Assembly: GCF_009193215.1 (NCBI RefSeq)
Contig: NZ_VYVA01000006.1
Span: 1-64,000 of the forward strand
Length of the DNA: 64,000 nucleotides
Reading direction: 5' to 3'
Source of the DNA: Flavicella marina
GTDB taxonomy: Bacteria; Bacteroidota; Bacteroidia; Flavobacteriales; Flavobacteriaceae
Shown here in pieces: positions 18,135-27,185 of the stretch (position 1 is its first letter; the number at the start of each line of letters is the position of its first letter). A program made the position numbers and the translations under genes. The notes beneath the pieces are model-generated. The model was not told where the DNA came from. It did not search any database and saw only the letters and a program-made list of their open reading frames with translations.

Positions 18135-19355
18135 ATGGAAGCAAAAAGAGATGTGATTATTGTTGGTGGAGGTGCTGCAGGTTTTTTTACAGCGATTACT
18201 GCGAAAGAGTTGAATCCAAATTTACAGATTACCATTCTGGAAAAAGGAAAAGAGGTTTTGCAAAAAGTTAAAATCTCTGGAGGAGGTCGTTGCAATGTTA
18301 CACATGCCTGTTTTGTGCCGAAAGATCTTACAGAATTTTACCCAAGAGGTAAAAAAGAATTGTTAGGGCCTTTTCATCAGTTTATGACAGGTGATACTAT
18401 GGAGTGGTTTGAGTCAAGAGGAGTTCCTTTAAAAATAGAAAAAGACAACCGAGTTTTTCCACAGTCAAATTCATCACAGAGTATTATTGATTGTTTTCAA
18501 AAATTAGTTGACAAATATAATATTGAAGTTTTAAAAAATCATGGGGTAAACTCTGTGATAAAAGAAGACAATTTATGGAAACTAAATACGAGTAAAGGAA
18601 TATTTTGTTCTGATAAATTGGTGGTTACTGCAGGAAGCAGCAAAAAAGTTTGGGATCTTGTCTCAAGTTTAGGGCACAAGATAATAGAACCTGTTCCATC
18701 GTTGTTTACGTTCAATATAAAAGACAGTCGCTTGACTGATTTATTGGGAGTTTCTGTACCCAATGCAACTGTAAAAATTATAGGAACTAAATTAGAAAGT
18801 CATGGTCCATTGTTGATTACGCATTGGGGAATGAGTGGTCCAGCAGTTTTAAAATTATCAGCTTTTGGAGCAAGAATTTTAGCAGAAAAAAAATATGTGT
18901 ACGAAGTAGAGGTCAATTGGTTGTCGAAACCTTTTGGGCAAGTTGTACAAGAGTTACATAAAATAAAAAAAACAAATTCAAAGAAACAGATTGCTTTACG
19001 TTCTCCGTTTGAACCTATTTCTAAAAGGTTGTGGGAGCGATTTGTAACTACAGTAGGTGTAAATCCTACTAGTAGGTGGGCAGATTTGAGTAATAAATCT
19101 CTTGATGAAATTGCCAGTCAATTGACAAAAGCAGTTTTTAAAGCAAGCGGAAAAAGTACCTTTAAAGATGAATTTGTTACAGCTGGTGGAATTGCGTTAA
19201 AAGAAATTAATTTCAAAAAATTTGAAAGTAAATTACACAATAATTTATTCTTTGCAGGTGAGGTTTTAAATATTGATGCAGTAACAGGCGGATTTAACTT
19301 TCAAAATGCTTGGACAGGTGGCTTTATCATCGGAAATGTCTTGGCAGAAAATTAA
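18135..19355 (+). CDS. FAD-dependent oxidoreductase of the HI0933/BaiN-like family
   Basis: A 406-residue flavoprotein. The dinucleotide-binding motif IVGGGAAGFFTA is at residues 9-20, followed by GGGRCNVTH, a family hallmark. The C-terminal FAD motif AGEVLNIDAVTGGFNFQNAW lies near residues 376-395. The usual annotation is NAD(P)/FAD-dependent oxidoreductase or aminoacetone oxidase family; the real substrate is unknown. It lies 3 nt after the GHMP kinase, probably co-transcribed, and ends 4 nt into a convergent minus-strand gene. Confidence 0.9.
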   Translation: MEAKRDVIIVGGGAAGFFTAITAKELNPNLQITILEKGKEVLQKVKISGGGRCNVTHACFVPKDLTEFYPRGKKELLGPFHQFMTGDTMEWFESRGVPLKIEKDNRVFPQSNSSQSIIDCFQKLVDKYNIEVLKNHGVNSVIKEDNLWKLNTSKGIFCSDKLVVTAGSSKKVWDLVSSLGHKIIEPVPSLFTFNIKDSRLTDLLGVSVPNATVKIIGTKLESHGPLLITHWGMSGPAVLKLSAFGARILAEKKYVYEVEVNWLSKPFGQVVQELHKIKKTNSKKQIALRSPFEPISKRLWERFVTTVGVNPTSRWADLSNKSLDEIASQLTKAVFKASGKSTFKDEFVTAGGIALKEINFKKFESKLHNNLFFAGEVLNIDAVTGGFNFQNAWTGGFIIGNVLAEN

Positions 19356-22207
19356 AACCCTAGTTGTAAAAATACCTCAAAAGCATTTGTTTTTGTAGGG
19401 TTGCTTAGGTTGTTGTTTAATAAAAAACTTTGACGCAAACCTAAAGCAATAGGAGCTATGTTGAAATAGATATTGTCAAAAATTAATTCGGCACCATATG
19501 AATTTTGATTCAAACTTATTGGGCTGATTACGATAATTGGATCAAATTCTGTTCCTTCAATTGTATATTCATTCGTCTGTAATACACTGGCATCAAAAAA
19601 TGCATTCAATCTGATACGTTTGAAGTAGGTGATTCCCCAAATACCGAAATCAGGATAGAGTAAAGGTAATTCGTAGTTTGAAGAGATTTTTACAACTTCA
19701 CTGTTTACAATTCCAGAGTATCCTCTAGCGTATCTAAAAGTATCAGAATAACGGTATGTGTTGGAGAGGAGTTCTTTTTGCCAATTCAATGCAAAATTTA
19801 AACTGTGGTTTTTTACGATACCAGGAAAGAAAAACAAACTGTTGATGTAGAGTTTTTCAGCGGTTGATTCATCGTTACTTTTATTGTAGTTGATGTTTAT
19901 GTACTGTCCCCATCTAGGAGCAACATTTTGCAAAGCTCTTCTTCTTATGTTTGAGAAGGTAAAGCTCGATTCAAATGCACCGAAATCTAAGTTAATCGAA
20001 TCGTCTAGACTGTAATTAGAGGTGCTATGTTGTATGTAGTTGAATGCTAATTTTAGCGATTGAGAATAATTGCCTTTGTAGCGAGAGAGTGGGATAGAAA
20101 ATCCTCCTCCATAAAAGATTTCATTAAAACTTGTTGAAAACCCAATGTCGTTAAACCCAAACGTTGAGTTTCTATCTAGTGTTGCAGTATTAAAATTCCA
20201 ATTTAATAAACCTCTACCATATGAGATGTTTGCTCTCAGGCTGTTTGTGTTTTCGTTTAGGTTTCTCAATACAGCGACATTCGCATTAAAATCGTTTAAT
20301 ATGTTTTTAAACTGAACATTGGCACCAAGTGTGTTGGTAGATGTTGTAGAAGTTGTCAATCCCCAACTATGTAATTTTGTTCCTCTAAAAAAACTAGAAT
20401 ACTCTTTTATATCGTAGGAGTTTTCTGGTATAGAATCTAAAATTGAGTGTTCAATCTCAGTTGTTTTTACATTGTAAAATGCATCTAAATTTTTAAAAAC
20501 AAAATGCTTTGCAGTATTCGTTTTTTGCTCTCTTAGCTGGTAACCATTACTTGTAAATTCACTAAAAACAATTTTTTGTTCATCTTCAGTGATGTTCGGA
20601 AAATAGGCGCCTACTTTTACTGATGTGATTTTTTTTAGTTGTTTGTTTCCGAAAGTATCGATGCTGTAAATATTGTCAATGCCGCTAAAGGCACCAGAAA
20701 AATAAATTTTTTCGTCCCCTACAGAATATTGGCCAATTGTAAAGTTGGTCCAATCGGATAGTTGAATTGTTTTTTTTGTTTCAAATGTATATTTGAAAAA
20801 AGCAAGTTTTCCCTGTTTTTTTGCTAAATAGATAAGAGCTTTGTCATCCTTCGTCCATTTAGGAGTGCTTATAAAAAGAGATTCTTTATTTAGTATGGTT
20901 TCCAATACATGTCCTGTTTCTGCATCGATTAAATCAATCTGATAAGATATGTTTTCAGAATATTTTACTGCAGCAATTTTTTTTGTATTTGAATTGTATG
21001 ATGGAGAAAAATAACGTTGCTTAGTTGTAATTGTGTTTTTTGATTTGGTTGTCAAATCATAGGTTACAATATTGCTATAATTTTTGTTAGCATATCTAGG
21101 GTCACGTTGGTGCTCTGTCCAAACCAATTTGTTCTCAGTACTTGCAAGATATTCTTGTGCAGAAATACCTATTGTTGTCAGTTTTTCTTCGATTCCATTA
21201 TCCAACTGAACGATATAGGGTGTCTCTTGAAAACTTTTTTTAATTGCAATGATACTTCCATCTTTTCGATAATGAGGAAAAGTGTAGTGGGTAATTGTTT
21301 TGTTGTTTTTTGTTATTTTTTTGGTTTCTAAAATGTCGAGTTGTGCTGCTTCAGATACCCATTTTTCTTGTAAGGCAAGGGCACTTTCTTTATACATTTT
21401 TGTTGTGGTTAGTCCGGTATGTGCTTTCATTGCACTAGAAAAAGGGTAAAAACCATATTTGTATTTTCCGGCATCGGCCAATATTTTACTTCCTTTTTCG
21501 ATGCCGTAGTTGTTTCTTACATGATTGTTAATCATATAGCCTAAAGGATATATGTTTGGTACAATGTCTTTATAAGAGCCGTTTTGTGCTTTGTGATACG
21601 AGTAGATTTTTCCTTCTAAAAACAAAGCTCGTTGTTCTTTGAAAAAATAGGGGATTCTCCCTCTTCCGTTTTCAGACAAAAGAGTTTCAGACAAAACGGC
21701 ATCTCCTTCCAAATACCAAGAAGGGATACTAAGTCCCTGACTAGCTGCCCATCCATTTTGACCAGCAATGACATGAAATATTTTTGTCAATCCTCTATTT
21801 GCATTTGCATATTGAAGTGCATGTCGGTATTCGTGAACCGAAAGCAAGTCGAGCCAATCAGGAGTTCCTAAAGAGGATTGGTCTTGTGGACTGATGGCAA
21901 AAAACTCCGATCGGTATGGAGATAGCGTAACAAAACCATTCGAGATCGTTTGCTGATTTTGTAGGACGAGGTCAATTTTTTTTGATTTTTCTCCTACTGA
22001 TATAGTTTTGTGATTGTGAATGTACTCAATTACATCAGCGATTCTTCTGGCTTGAGCACTTGTACCTCTCGGGAAAATAATTTTTACATTTTCATTTTCA
22101 ATTGTTTTCCAATTGATATTGGCATCATGATTTCCGATAGTTTGCGCAGATCCAACGAAAGCACAAGAAAGTACAAGAATTAAAAGAAGACGAAGTGTAG
22201 GTTTCAT
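19352..22207 (-). CDS. Predicted zinc metallopeptidase with beta-propeller and outer-membrane barrel
   Basis: A 951-residue exported protein (signal peptide 1-21, ending GSAQ). Residues 125-129 read HEYRH, an HExxH zinc site. A further motif WYLEGDA with E167 fits the third ligand of gluzincin (peptidase MA-like) proteases. About residues 290-570 contain repeated TolB/WD40-like blades (for example TPKWTKDDKALIYLAK). About 620-951 form alternating beta strands ending in Phe (FLQLGF), typical of an outer-membrane barrel. So a periplasmic or surface protease-like head appears attached to its own barrel. It is convergent with the flavoprotein gene (4-nt overlap) and is followed upstream by a small conserved gene. 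Function and substrate unknown. Confidence 0.85.
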   Translation of the reverse strand: MKPTLRLLLILVLSCAFVGSAQTIGNHDANINWKTIENENVKIIFPRGTSAQARRIADVIEYIHNHKTISVGEKSKKIDLVLQNQQTISNGFVTLSPYRSEFFAISPQDQSSLGTPDWLDLLSVHEYRHALQYANANRGLTKIFHVIAGQNGWAASQGLSIPSWYLEGDAVLSETLLSENGRGRIPYFFKEQRALFLEGKIYSYHKAQNGSYKDIVPNIYPLGYMINNHVRNNYGIEKGSKILADAGKYKYGFYPFSSAMKAHTGLTTTKMYKESALALQEKWVSEAAQLDILETKKITKNNKTITHYTFPHYRKDGSIIAIKKSFQETPYIVQLDNGIEEKLTTIGISAQEYLASTENKLVWTEHQRDPRYANKNYSNIVTYDLTTKSKNTITTKQRYFSPSYNSNTKKIAAVKYSENISYQIDLIDAETGHVLETILNKESLFISTPKWTKDDKALIYLAKKQGKLAFFKYTFETKKTIQLSDWTNFTIGQYSVGDEKIYFSGAFSGIDNIYSIDTFGNKQLKKITSVKVGAYFPNITEDEQKIVFSEFTSNGYQLREQKTNTAKHFVFKNLDAFYNVKTTEIEHSILDSIPENSYDIKEYSSFFRGTKLHSWGLTTSTTSTNTLGANVQFKNILNDFNANVAVLRNLNENTNSLRANISYGRGLLNWNFNTATLDRNSTFGFNDIGFSTSFNEIFYGGGFSIPLSRYKGNYSQSLKLAFNYIQHSTSNYSLDDSINLDFGAFESSFTFSNIRRRALQNVAPRWGQYININYNKSNDESTAEKLYINSLFFFPGIVKNHSLNFALNWQKELLSNTYRYSDTFRYARGYSGIVNSEVVKISSNYELPLLYPDFGIWGITYFKRIRLNAFFDASVLQTNEYTIEGTEFDPIIVISPISLNQNSYGAELIFDNIYFNIAPIALGLRQSFLLNNNLSNPTKTNAFEVFLQLGF

Positions 22208-22224
22208 AGCAAATGGTGAGAGGT

Positions 22225-22461
22225 TTATTGAGCCAATTCTCCTCGGTGAGGTTTTAACGCATCTCGATAGGTTTTCATATCAACTTCATCAACAACAATG
22301 AAAGCAGTGGCGTGCATTTCTGAAATTTCTGAAAAATCAATCTCGTAAAAATGCAATTTTTCTAGGTTGGCAAATTCTTCTAAATGAATGCAATGGTGTT
22401 TTGCAGTACCTAAACCAGTAGGGCCTTTAAAATCCCATATAAGTTTTAATTTTCTATTCAA
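22225..22461 (-). CDS. Small conserved hypothetical protein (78 aa)
   Basis: A 78-residue soluble protein of mixed charge with no signal peptide or membrane segment. It contains a His-rich turn (KHHCIHLEEF near residues 21-30) and an acidic middle. It ends 17 nt before the start of the metallopeptidase/barrel gene on the same strand, suggesting a two-gene unit. Its composition and compact ORF look like a real protein of the kind conserved in flavobacteria, but I know no function. Confidence 0.7.
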   Translation of the reverse strand: MNRKLKLIWDFKGPTGLGTAKHHCIHLEEFANLEKLHFYEIDFSEISEMHATAFIVVDEVDMKTYRDALKPHRGELAQ

Positions 22462-22544
22462 AATACATGTTTGTTAATTGTGATAAACAAATGTAGTAAA
22501 AACAATAAAGTGACATTGACGAAACTCAAAATATGTATCTCTTG

Positions 22545-22579
22545 TTTGGGAGTCTATTTCGTTAAATGAAGTATATTTG
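22545..22579 (+). promoter_or_regulatory. Promoter of mvaD
   Basis: TTTG (22545-22548), a 23-nt spacer, then a perfect TATATTTG (22572-22579). Transcription would start about 10 nt before the TTG at 22596, which leaves no room for an upstream start codon. Confidence 0.7.
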
Positions 22580-22595
22580 TCAAAAATTTTAAGAT

Positions 22596-23681
22596 TTGAC
22601 TACAGAAAATTTTATAGCAAGTTCAAGTTTAGCGCTTATAACTTCCGGAAGTACTACTTGGAAAACTCCGAGTAATATTGCGTTAGTGAAATATTGGGGA
22701 AAACGTGATCCGCAATTACCAGAAAATCCATCTATTAGTTTTACGCTGAACAATTGCCATACAATTACAACTTTGTCTTTCGAAAAAAAAGAAAATCTAG
22801 CAAGCGATTTCGAATTCAAGATTGTTTTTGAAGGCGAAGAAAAACCTTCGTTTCAACCAAAAATTCAGAAGTTTTTTGAACGAATTGTTGCCTATGTTCC
22901 TTTTATCAAGGCTTATAAATTTGTAATTAGTTCAGAGAATTCTTTCCCTCATAGTAGTGGAATTGCATCTTCAGCGAGTGGTATGTCAGCTATTTCGATG
23001 TGTTTGATGCAATTAGAAAAGATGTTAGATCCAAGTATAACTGAAGAGTACTTTTATAAAAAAGCATCGTTTTTAGCTCGTTTAGGTTCAGGAAGTGCAT
23101 GCAGAAGTATCAAAGGAGAATTGGTAGTTTGGGGTGCACATAAAGATATTGAAGGGAGTTCTGATTTATTTGGTGTTCCGTTTTCTTCTGAAGTTGCTCC
23201 AATCTTTAAAAATTACCAAGACACGGTTTTATTGGTCGATAAAGGCGAGAAACAAGTTAGTAGTACTGTTGGTCATGATTTGATGCATGGGCATCCCTAT
23301 GCAAAGAATAGGTTTGCTCAGGCAGTAGACAATATTTCTAAAATGAAAAATGTTTTAGAAAAAGGTGCAGTAAAAGAGTTTATCGAACTTGTAGAAAGTG
23401 AGGCTTTGACGTTACATGCAATGATGATGACAAGTCAACCTTATTTTATTCTAATGAAACCGAATACCTTAGAGATTATTCAAAAAATTTGGAGCTATCG
23501 TGCAGCAAACAATTCTAATATTTGTTTTACGCTTGATGCTGGTGCCAATGTTCACATATTATACCCCAAAGTAGAAAAAGAAGCGATTCATAGATTTATC
23601 GAAGAAGAGCTTTCGGTTTATTGTCAGAATGCTCACTATATCCACGATGAAGTTGGTGAAGGTGCACAAGAAATTAAATAA
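22596..23681 (+). CDS. mvaD: Diphosphomevalonate decarboxylase, TTG start
   Basis: A 361-residue GHMP-fold enzyme that converts mevalonate diphosphate to isopentenyl diphosphate. The family core APSNIALVKYWGKRD-like segment appears here as TPSNIALVKYWGKRDPQLPENPS (positions shortened; around residues 25-46). The ATP loop SGIASSASGM and FLARLGSGSACRS are intact. The start is TTG: it encodes the MTTENF N-terminus typical of flavobacterial homologues, no ATG or GTG exists before the conserved core, and the promoter box lies only 16 nt upstream. A MORN-repeat gene follows 2 nt later. Confidence 0.93.
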   Translation: MTTENFIASSSLALITSGSTTWKTPSNIALVKYWGKRDPQLPENPSISFTLNNCHTITTLSFEKKENLASDFEFKIVFEGEEKPSFQPKIQKFFERIVAYVPFIKAYKFVISSENSFPHSSGIASSASGMSAISMCLMQLEKMLDPSITEEYFYKKASFLARLGSGSACRSIKGELVVWGAHKDIEGSSDLFGVPFSSEVAPIFKNYQDTVLLVDKGEKQVSSTVGHDLMHGHPYAKNRFAQAVDNISKMKNVLEKGAVKEFIELVESEALTLHAMMMTSQPYFILMKPNTLEIIQKIWSYRAANNSNICFTLDAGANVHILYPKVEKEAIHRFIEEELSVYCQNAHYIHDEVGEGAQEIK

Positions 23682-23683
23682 AT

Positions 23684-24262
23684 ATGAAACTAAAGGGAAT
23701 AGTAGTTTTCTTTTTTATGGTGTCTGTAAGTAGTGCTTTTTCGCAAAAAGACACGATTTGGTTTGATGCGAATTGGAAAGCGGTACAAAAAGATTCTTCG
23801 AGTTATTATCGATTGTCAGAACATAAAGAAGTTCGCTTTAAAGACTTTTATCATTTTACGGATTATGATAGTTTAGGTGTTAAGTTGAAGACCGGAGTAT
23901 CGTTAGAAGAAAGATCAGATAAATTTGAGGGAGAAGTGGTGCACTATCACAACGGCGAAAGAATTGCCGAAAGAATTCTTTATAAAAATGGGTTTCCTTA
24001 CGGAACACACAGGGTTTATTACGAGTCAGGGAAATTAAAAAGCGTTAAAACGTATGCCTATTCTAAGTTAAATGGTCCGAGCAAGGTGTATTTTGAAGAT
24101 GGTGCTTTGAAAGAATCGGGTGCGTATGAAGATGGTTTTCGAAGTGGAGAATGGAAGGTGTACCATACCAATAGAAAATTAAAAGAACAAGGACAGTACC
24201 ATAAAGGCCATAGAGTAGGTGTGTGGAAGGTGTATTATTACAATGGTACTTCTCAAGAGTAA
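23684..24262 (+). CDS. Secreted MORN/YwqK-type repeat protein
   Basis: A 192-residue protein with a signal peptide (residues 1-20, ending AFSQ) and four or five MORN-like repeats in the second half (about residues 85-188: YHNGERIAERILY, YESGKLKS, FEDGALKESG, HTNRKLKEQG, ending WKVYYYNG). This resembles the YwqK family, often annotated as an antitoxin, but no toxin partner is visible. The export signal and isolated setting make that label doubtful here. It starts 2 nt after mvaD and is probably co-transcribed with it. Function unknown. Confidence 0.8.
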   Translation: MKLKGIVVFFFMVSVSSAFSQKDTIWFDANWKAVQKDSSSYYRLSEHKEVRFKDFYHFTDYDSLGVKLKTGVSLEERSDKFEGEVVHYHNGERIAERILYKNGFPYGTHRVYYESGKLKSVKTYAYSKLNGPSKVYFEDGALKESGAYEDGFRSGEWKVYHTNRKLKEQGQYHKGHRVGVWKVYYYNGTSQE

Positions 24263-24275
24263 AAACGGTAATAAC

Positions 24276-24304
24276 TTGAATGTGTGCAAAAAAACGTATC
24301 TTTG
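24276..24304 (+). promoter_or_regulatory. Promoter of the mevalonate kinase gene
   Basis: TTG (24276-24278), an 18-nt spacer and a perfect TATCTTTG (24297-24304). An in-frame ATG at 24280 lies inside the spacer and so cannot be the start; the ATG at 24331 fits a leader of about 20 nt. Confidence 0.75.
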
Positions 24305-24330
24305 CAACAGCTATAGTAAATAAATACCCT

Positions 24331-25257
24331 ATGAAAGGACCTTTATTTTATGCCAAAATATTATTGTTTGGTGAGTACGGAATCATAAAAGATTCTAAAG
24401 GATTGGCAATACCGTACAATCATTACCAAGGGGCATTAAAAATTTCTGATTCTCAAACAGAAATTACTGAAAAATCTAACCAAAACTTATTAAAGTTATA
24501 TCGATACTTGTCAGAATTAGATACTGATTTGGTTCGTTTTAATTTGAAAGGATTCAAAGTTGATATTGATAATGGAATGTATTTTGATTCTAGTATACCT
24601 CAAGGATATGGAGTTGGAAGTTCTGGAGCTTTAGTTGCTTCGATATATGATAAATATGCAATAGATAAGATTACAGTTTTAGAAAATCTTACAAAAGATA
24701 AATTGCTAAAGCTAAAGCAGATTTTTTCTTTGATGGAGTCATTTTTTCATGGCAAAAGTTCTGGATTAGATCCGTTGAATAGTTATTTGAGTTTGCCAAT
24801 ATTGATCAACTCAAACAAAAATATAGAACCTACAGGGATTCCTTACCAAAAGGAAGGAAAAGCTGCTGTTTTCTTGTTAGACTCTAAGATTATAGGTGAA
24901 ACAGAGCCTATGGTGAATATCTTTATGAACAAGATGAAAAACGAAGGTTTTAGAAAAATGTTTAGCGAAGAATTTGCGACCCACACCGATGCTTGCATCG
25001 ATGATTTTTTACAAGGTGATGTAAAATCTCTTTTTTCTAACATGAAAAGCTTGTCAAAGGTGGTGTTAGAAAATTTCAAACCTATGATTCCTTCTGCCTT
25101 TCATAAATTATGGAAGCAAGGGATAGATTCAAACGATTATTACTTGAAACTTTGCGGTTCTGGTGGTGGTGGTTATATTTTGGGTTTTGCTAAAGATTTT
25201 GAAAAGGTAAAAAAACAATTGAGCGACTACAATTTAGAGCTAGTTTATAGATTTTAA
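24331..25257 (+). CDS. mvk: Mevalonate kinase
   Basis: A 308-residue GHMP kinase expected to phosphorylate mevalonate in the cytoplasm. Motifs: AKILLFGEYGII at the N-terminus, PQGYGVGSSGAL from residue 90 (ATP loop), FHGKSSGLDPLNSYL (substrate and Asp region), and CGSGGGGYILGF near the C-terminus. The frame is open 17 codons further up, but that region overlaps the promoter, so the ATG at 24331 (MKGPLFYAK) is chosen. The UbiA prenyltransferase follows after a single nucleotide, joining precursor supply to a prenyl-transfer step. Confidence 0.93.
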   Translation: MKGPLFYAKILLFGEYGIIKDSKGLAIPYNHYQGALKISDSQTEITEKSNQNLLKLYRYLSELDTDLVRFNLKGFKVDIDNGMYFDSSIPQGYGVGSSGALVASIYDKYAIDKITVLENLTKDKLLKLKQIFSLMESFFHGKSSGLDPLNSYLSLPILINSNKNIEPTGIPYQKEGKAAVFLLDSKIIGETEPMVNIFMNKMKNEGFRKMFSEEFATHTDACIDDFLQGDVKSLFSNMKSLSKVVLENFKPMIPSAFHKLWKQGIDSNDYYLKLCGSGGGGYILGFAKDFEKVKKQLSDYNLELVYRF

Positions 25258-25258
25258 A

Positions 25259-26197
25259 ATGGATCTATTAGAAATCTCTGAACAAAATAAAAAAGCCAAG
25301 CGATCTATTTTATACGGAGTATTAGGGATGTTGTCTGTTATGAGAGGGTACAATATTCTCGTTGTAGTGATTGCACAATACCTAGCCTCTATTTTTATCT
25401 TTTCTCCAGAGAAACCTTTAAGAACGATTCTTTTAGATTTTCATTTGTTTGTAACAGTATTTGCTACCAGTTTGGTAATTGCAGCTGGTTATATTATCAA
25501 TAGCTTTTACGATTCAGAAATTGATCGAATCAACAAACCGATCAAATCAAAAATTGACAATTTTGTAAGTCAGAAAACCAAATTAAAAACATATTTCGCT
25601 TTAAATGCATTAGGGTTTTTGTTAGGTTTTATTGTTTCTTGGAGAGCAGCCGTATTTTTCGCAATTTATATTTTTGCTATCTGGTTGTATTCCCATAAGT
25701 TAAAAAAACACCCAGTTGCAGGTTTGTTGTCTTCGTCTGTTTTGGCAATGTTGCCCTTTTTCGCTGTTTTTGTTTATCATAAAAATATATCTGAAATTAT
25801 TTTTACCCATGCTGCTTTCTTGTTTTTTATCATTACCATACGTGAGTTGATCAAAGATTTAGAAGGAGTGAAAGGAGCTTTTGTAAACGATTATCAAACG
25901 ATACCTGTAAAATATGGAGAAAGGTTTACTAAAATCTTGATTTCAATAGTGGTGGTGTTTTCATTGAATCCAATTTATTTTTTATGGAAATATCCAGAAA
26001 TAGGGGAGATGAAATATTATTTTTATCTTGTGTTTACTGTGTTTTTAATGTTTCCGTTTCTTTTATGGAAAGCTAAGAGTATACAACAGTACAATGTGCT
26101 GCACAATGTATTGAAGTTTCTAATCGTTTTAGGTGTTTTTAGTTTGGCGCTCATAGATACTTCAGTGTTGATAACTAGAATTTTACAGAAAATATAA
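25259..26197 (+). CDS. UbiA-family prenyltransferase
   Basis: A 312-residue integral membrane prenyltransferase with about eight or nine membrane helices. The first Asp-rich motif is NSFYDSEID (about residues 81-89, NxxxDxxxD), and the second corresponds to KDLEGVKG (about 200-207). Members in flavobacteria are often labelled geranylgeranylglycerol-phosphate geranylgeranyltransferase-like. The acceptor cannot be assigned from sequence alone, and quinone or lipid roles are possible. It starts 1 nt after mevalonate kinase, so the two are coupled. Confidence 0.88.
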   Translation: MDLLEISEQNKKAKRSILYGVLGMLSVMRGYNILVVVIAQYLASIFIFSPEKPLRTILLDFHLFVTVFATSLVIAAGYIINSFYDSEIDRINKPIKSKIDNFVSQKTKLKTYFALNALGFLLGFIVSWRAAVFFAIYIFAIWLYSHKLKKHPVAGLLSSSVLAMLPFFAVFVYHKNISEIIFTHAAFLFFIITIRELIKDLEGVKGAFVNDYQTIPVKYGERFTKILISIVVVFSLNPIYFLWKYPEIGEMKYYFYLVFTVFLMFPFLLWKAKSIQQYNVLHNVLKFLIVLGVFSLALIDTSVLITRILQKI

Positions 26198-26246
26198 TCT
26201 AGATTTCTTTTCTTAGATTTTCAAACTGAAAATCAATATTAAACTG

Positions 26247-26254
26247 TATTTTTG
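26247..26254 (+). promoter_or_regulatory. Promoter -7 box before the pseudouridine synthase gene
   Basis: TATTTTTG matches TAnnTTTG, 20 nt before the ATG. No well-placed TTG at -33 is seen. Confidence 0.5.
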
Positions 26255-26274
26255 CAAAAATTAAAATTTTAAAA

Positions 26275-27132
26275 ATGAGTACAGAAAGAAACTCGTCGAG
26301 AGGACGACAGGGATCTAATAAATCCGCATCGAGAAGAACAAATAATTCACAAGGAAGTTTTAAAAAGCGACCAAGTAAGTTTGAGAAAAAGGCTCCGGCA
26401 AAACCTGTGAAGACAGATGCAGATGGAATTAGATTGAATAAATACATTTCTAACTCGGGTGTTTGTTCTCGAAGAGAAGCAGATGTGTTGATCGCAGCAG
26501 GTAGTGCTATGGTTAATGGAAAAGTGATCACTGAAATGGGGTACAAAGTTCAATTGACAGACGAGGTTCGTTTTGATGGAGCACTTATAAATCCAGAAAC
26601 GAAACGATATGTTTTATTGAACAAGCCAAAAAATTACATAACCACTATGGACGACGAACGCGGACGTAAGACGGTTATGGAATTGGTGCATATGGCGACT
26701 AAAGAACGCATTTACCCAGTGGGTCGTTTGGATAGAAATACAACTGGTTTGCTGTTGTTTACTAATGATGGTGAGTTGGCAAAAAAGTTGACACACCCTA
26801 AACACAATGTACGTAAGTTATACCATGCATCTTTAGATAGAAAATTTGCTGTCAAAGATTTACAAACCTTGAGTGAAGGTGAGTTCATGGTAGAAGGTAA
26901 AAAGGTTTTTATTGATGATGTAGCTTATGTTGAAGGGGCTTCAAAATCAGAAGTTGGGATTGAAATTCATTCAGGAAGAAACAGAATTGTTAGAAAGATT
27001 TTTGATACTTTGGGCTACAAAGTAGTAAAATTGGATCGTGTGATTTTTGCAGGAATGACGAAAAAAAATATTCAAAGAGGTCATTGGAGACATCTTACAG
27101 AGCAAGAAGTTAGTAATTTAAAAATGATATAA
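26275..27132 (+). CDS. rluB: Pseudouridine synthase, RluB/RsuA type
   Basis: A 285-residue rRNA pseudouridine synthase. A basic, Ser/Arg-rich N-terminal tail (about residues 1-45) precedes an S4 RNA-binding domain (IRLNKYISNSGVCSRREAD). The catalytic domain follows with Asp in GRLDRNTTGLLL. The C-terminal GRNRIVRKIF segment fits large-subunit RluB-type enzymes better than RsuA, but the exact uridine target is inferred. It stands alone and ends at a bidirectional terminator. Confidence 0.93.
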   Translation: MSTERNSSRGRQGSNKSASRRTNNSQGSFKKRPSKFEKKAPAKPVKTDADGIRLNKYISNSGVCSRREADVLIAAGSAMVNGKVITEMGYKVQLTDEVRFDGALINPETKRYVLLNKPKNYITTMDDERGRKTVMELVHMATKERIYPVGRLDRNTTGLLLFTNDGELAKKLTHPKHNVRKLYHASLDRKFAVKDLQTLSEGEFMVEGKKVFIDDVAYVEGASKSEVGIEIHSGRNRIVRKIFDTLGYKVVKLDRVIFAGMTKKNIQRGHWRHLTEQEVSNLKMI

Positions 27133-27151
27133 TTACCACTTCTTTTCAAAT

Positions 27152-27185
27152 AAAAAAAGCCTTTTCAAATGAAGAGGCTTTTTTA
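27152..27185. terminator. Bidirectional terminator between convergent genes
   Basis: AAAAAAGCCTTTTC pairs with GAAGAGGCTTTTTT around AAAT, with one wobble. It serves the pseudouridine synthase gene and the convergent mnmD. Confidence 0.85.

Noticed and set aside
23684-24262. YwqK-type 'antitoxin' as part of a toxin-antitoxin system
   Set aside because: The protein is exported, no toxin gene is adjacent, and its neighbours are mevalonate genes.
24280-24330. Longer N-terminus for mevalonate kinase from ATG at 24280
   Set aside because: This ATG lies between the -33 and -7 boxes of the promoter; the family-like start is 24331.
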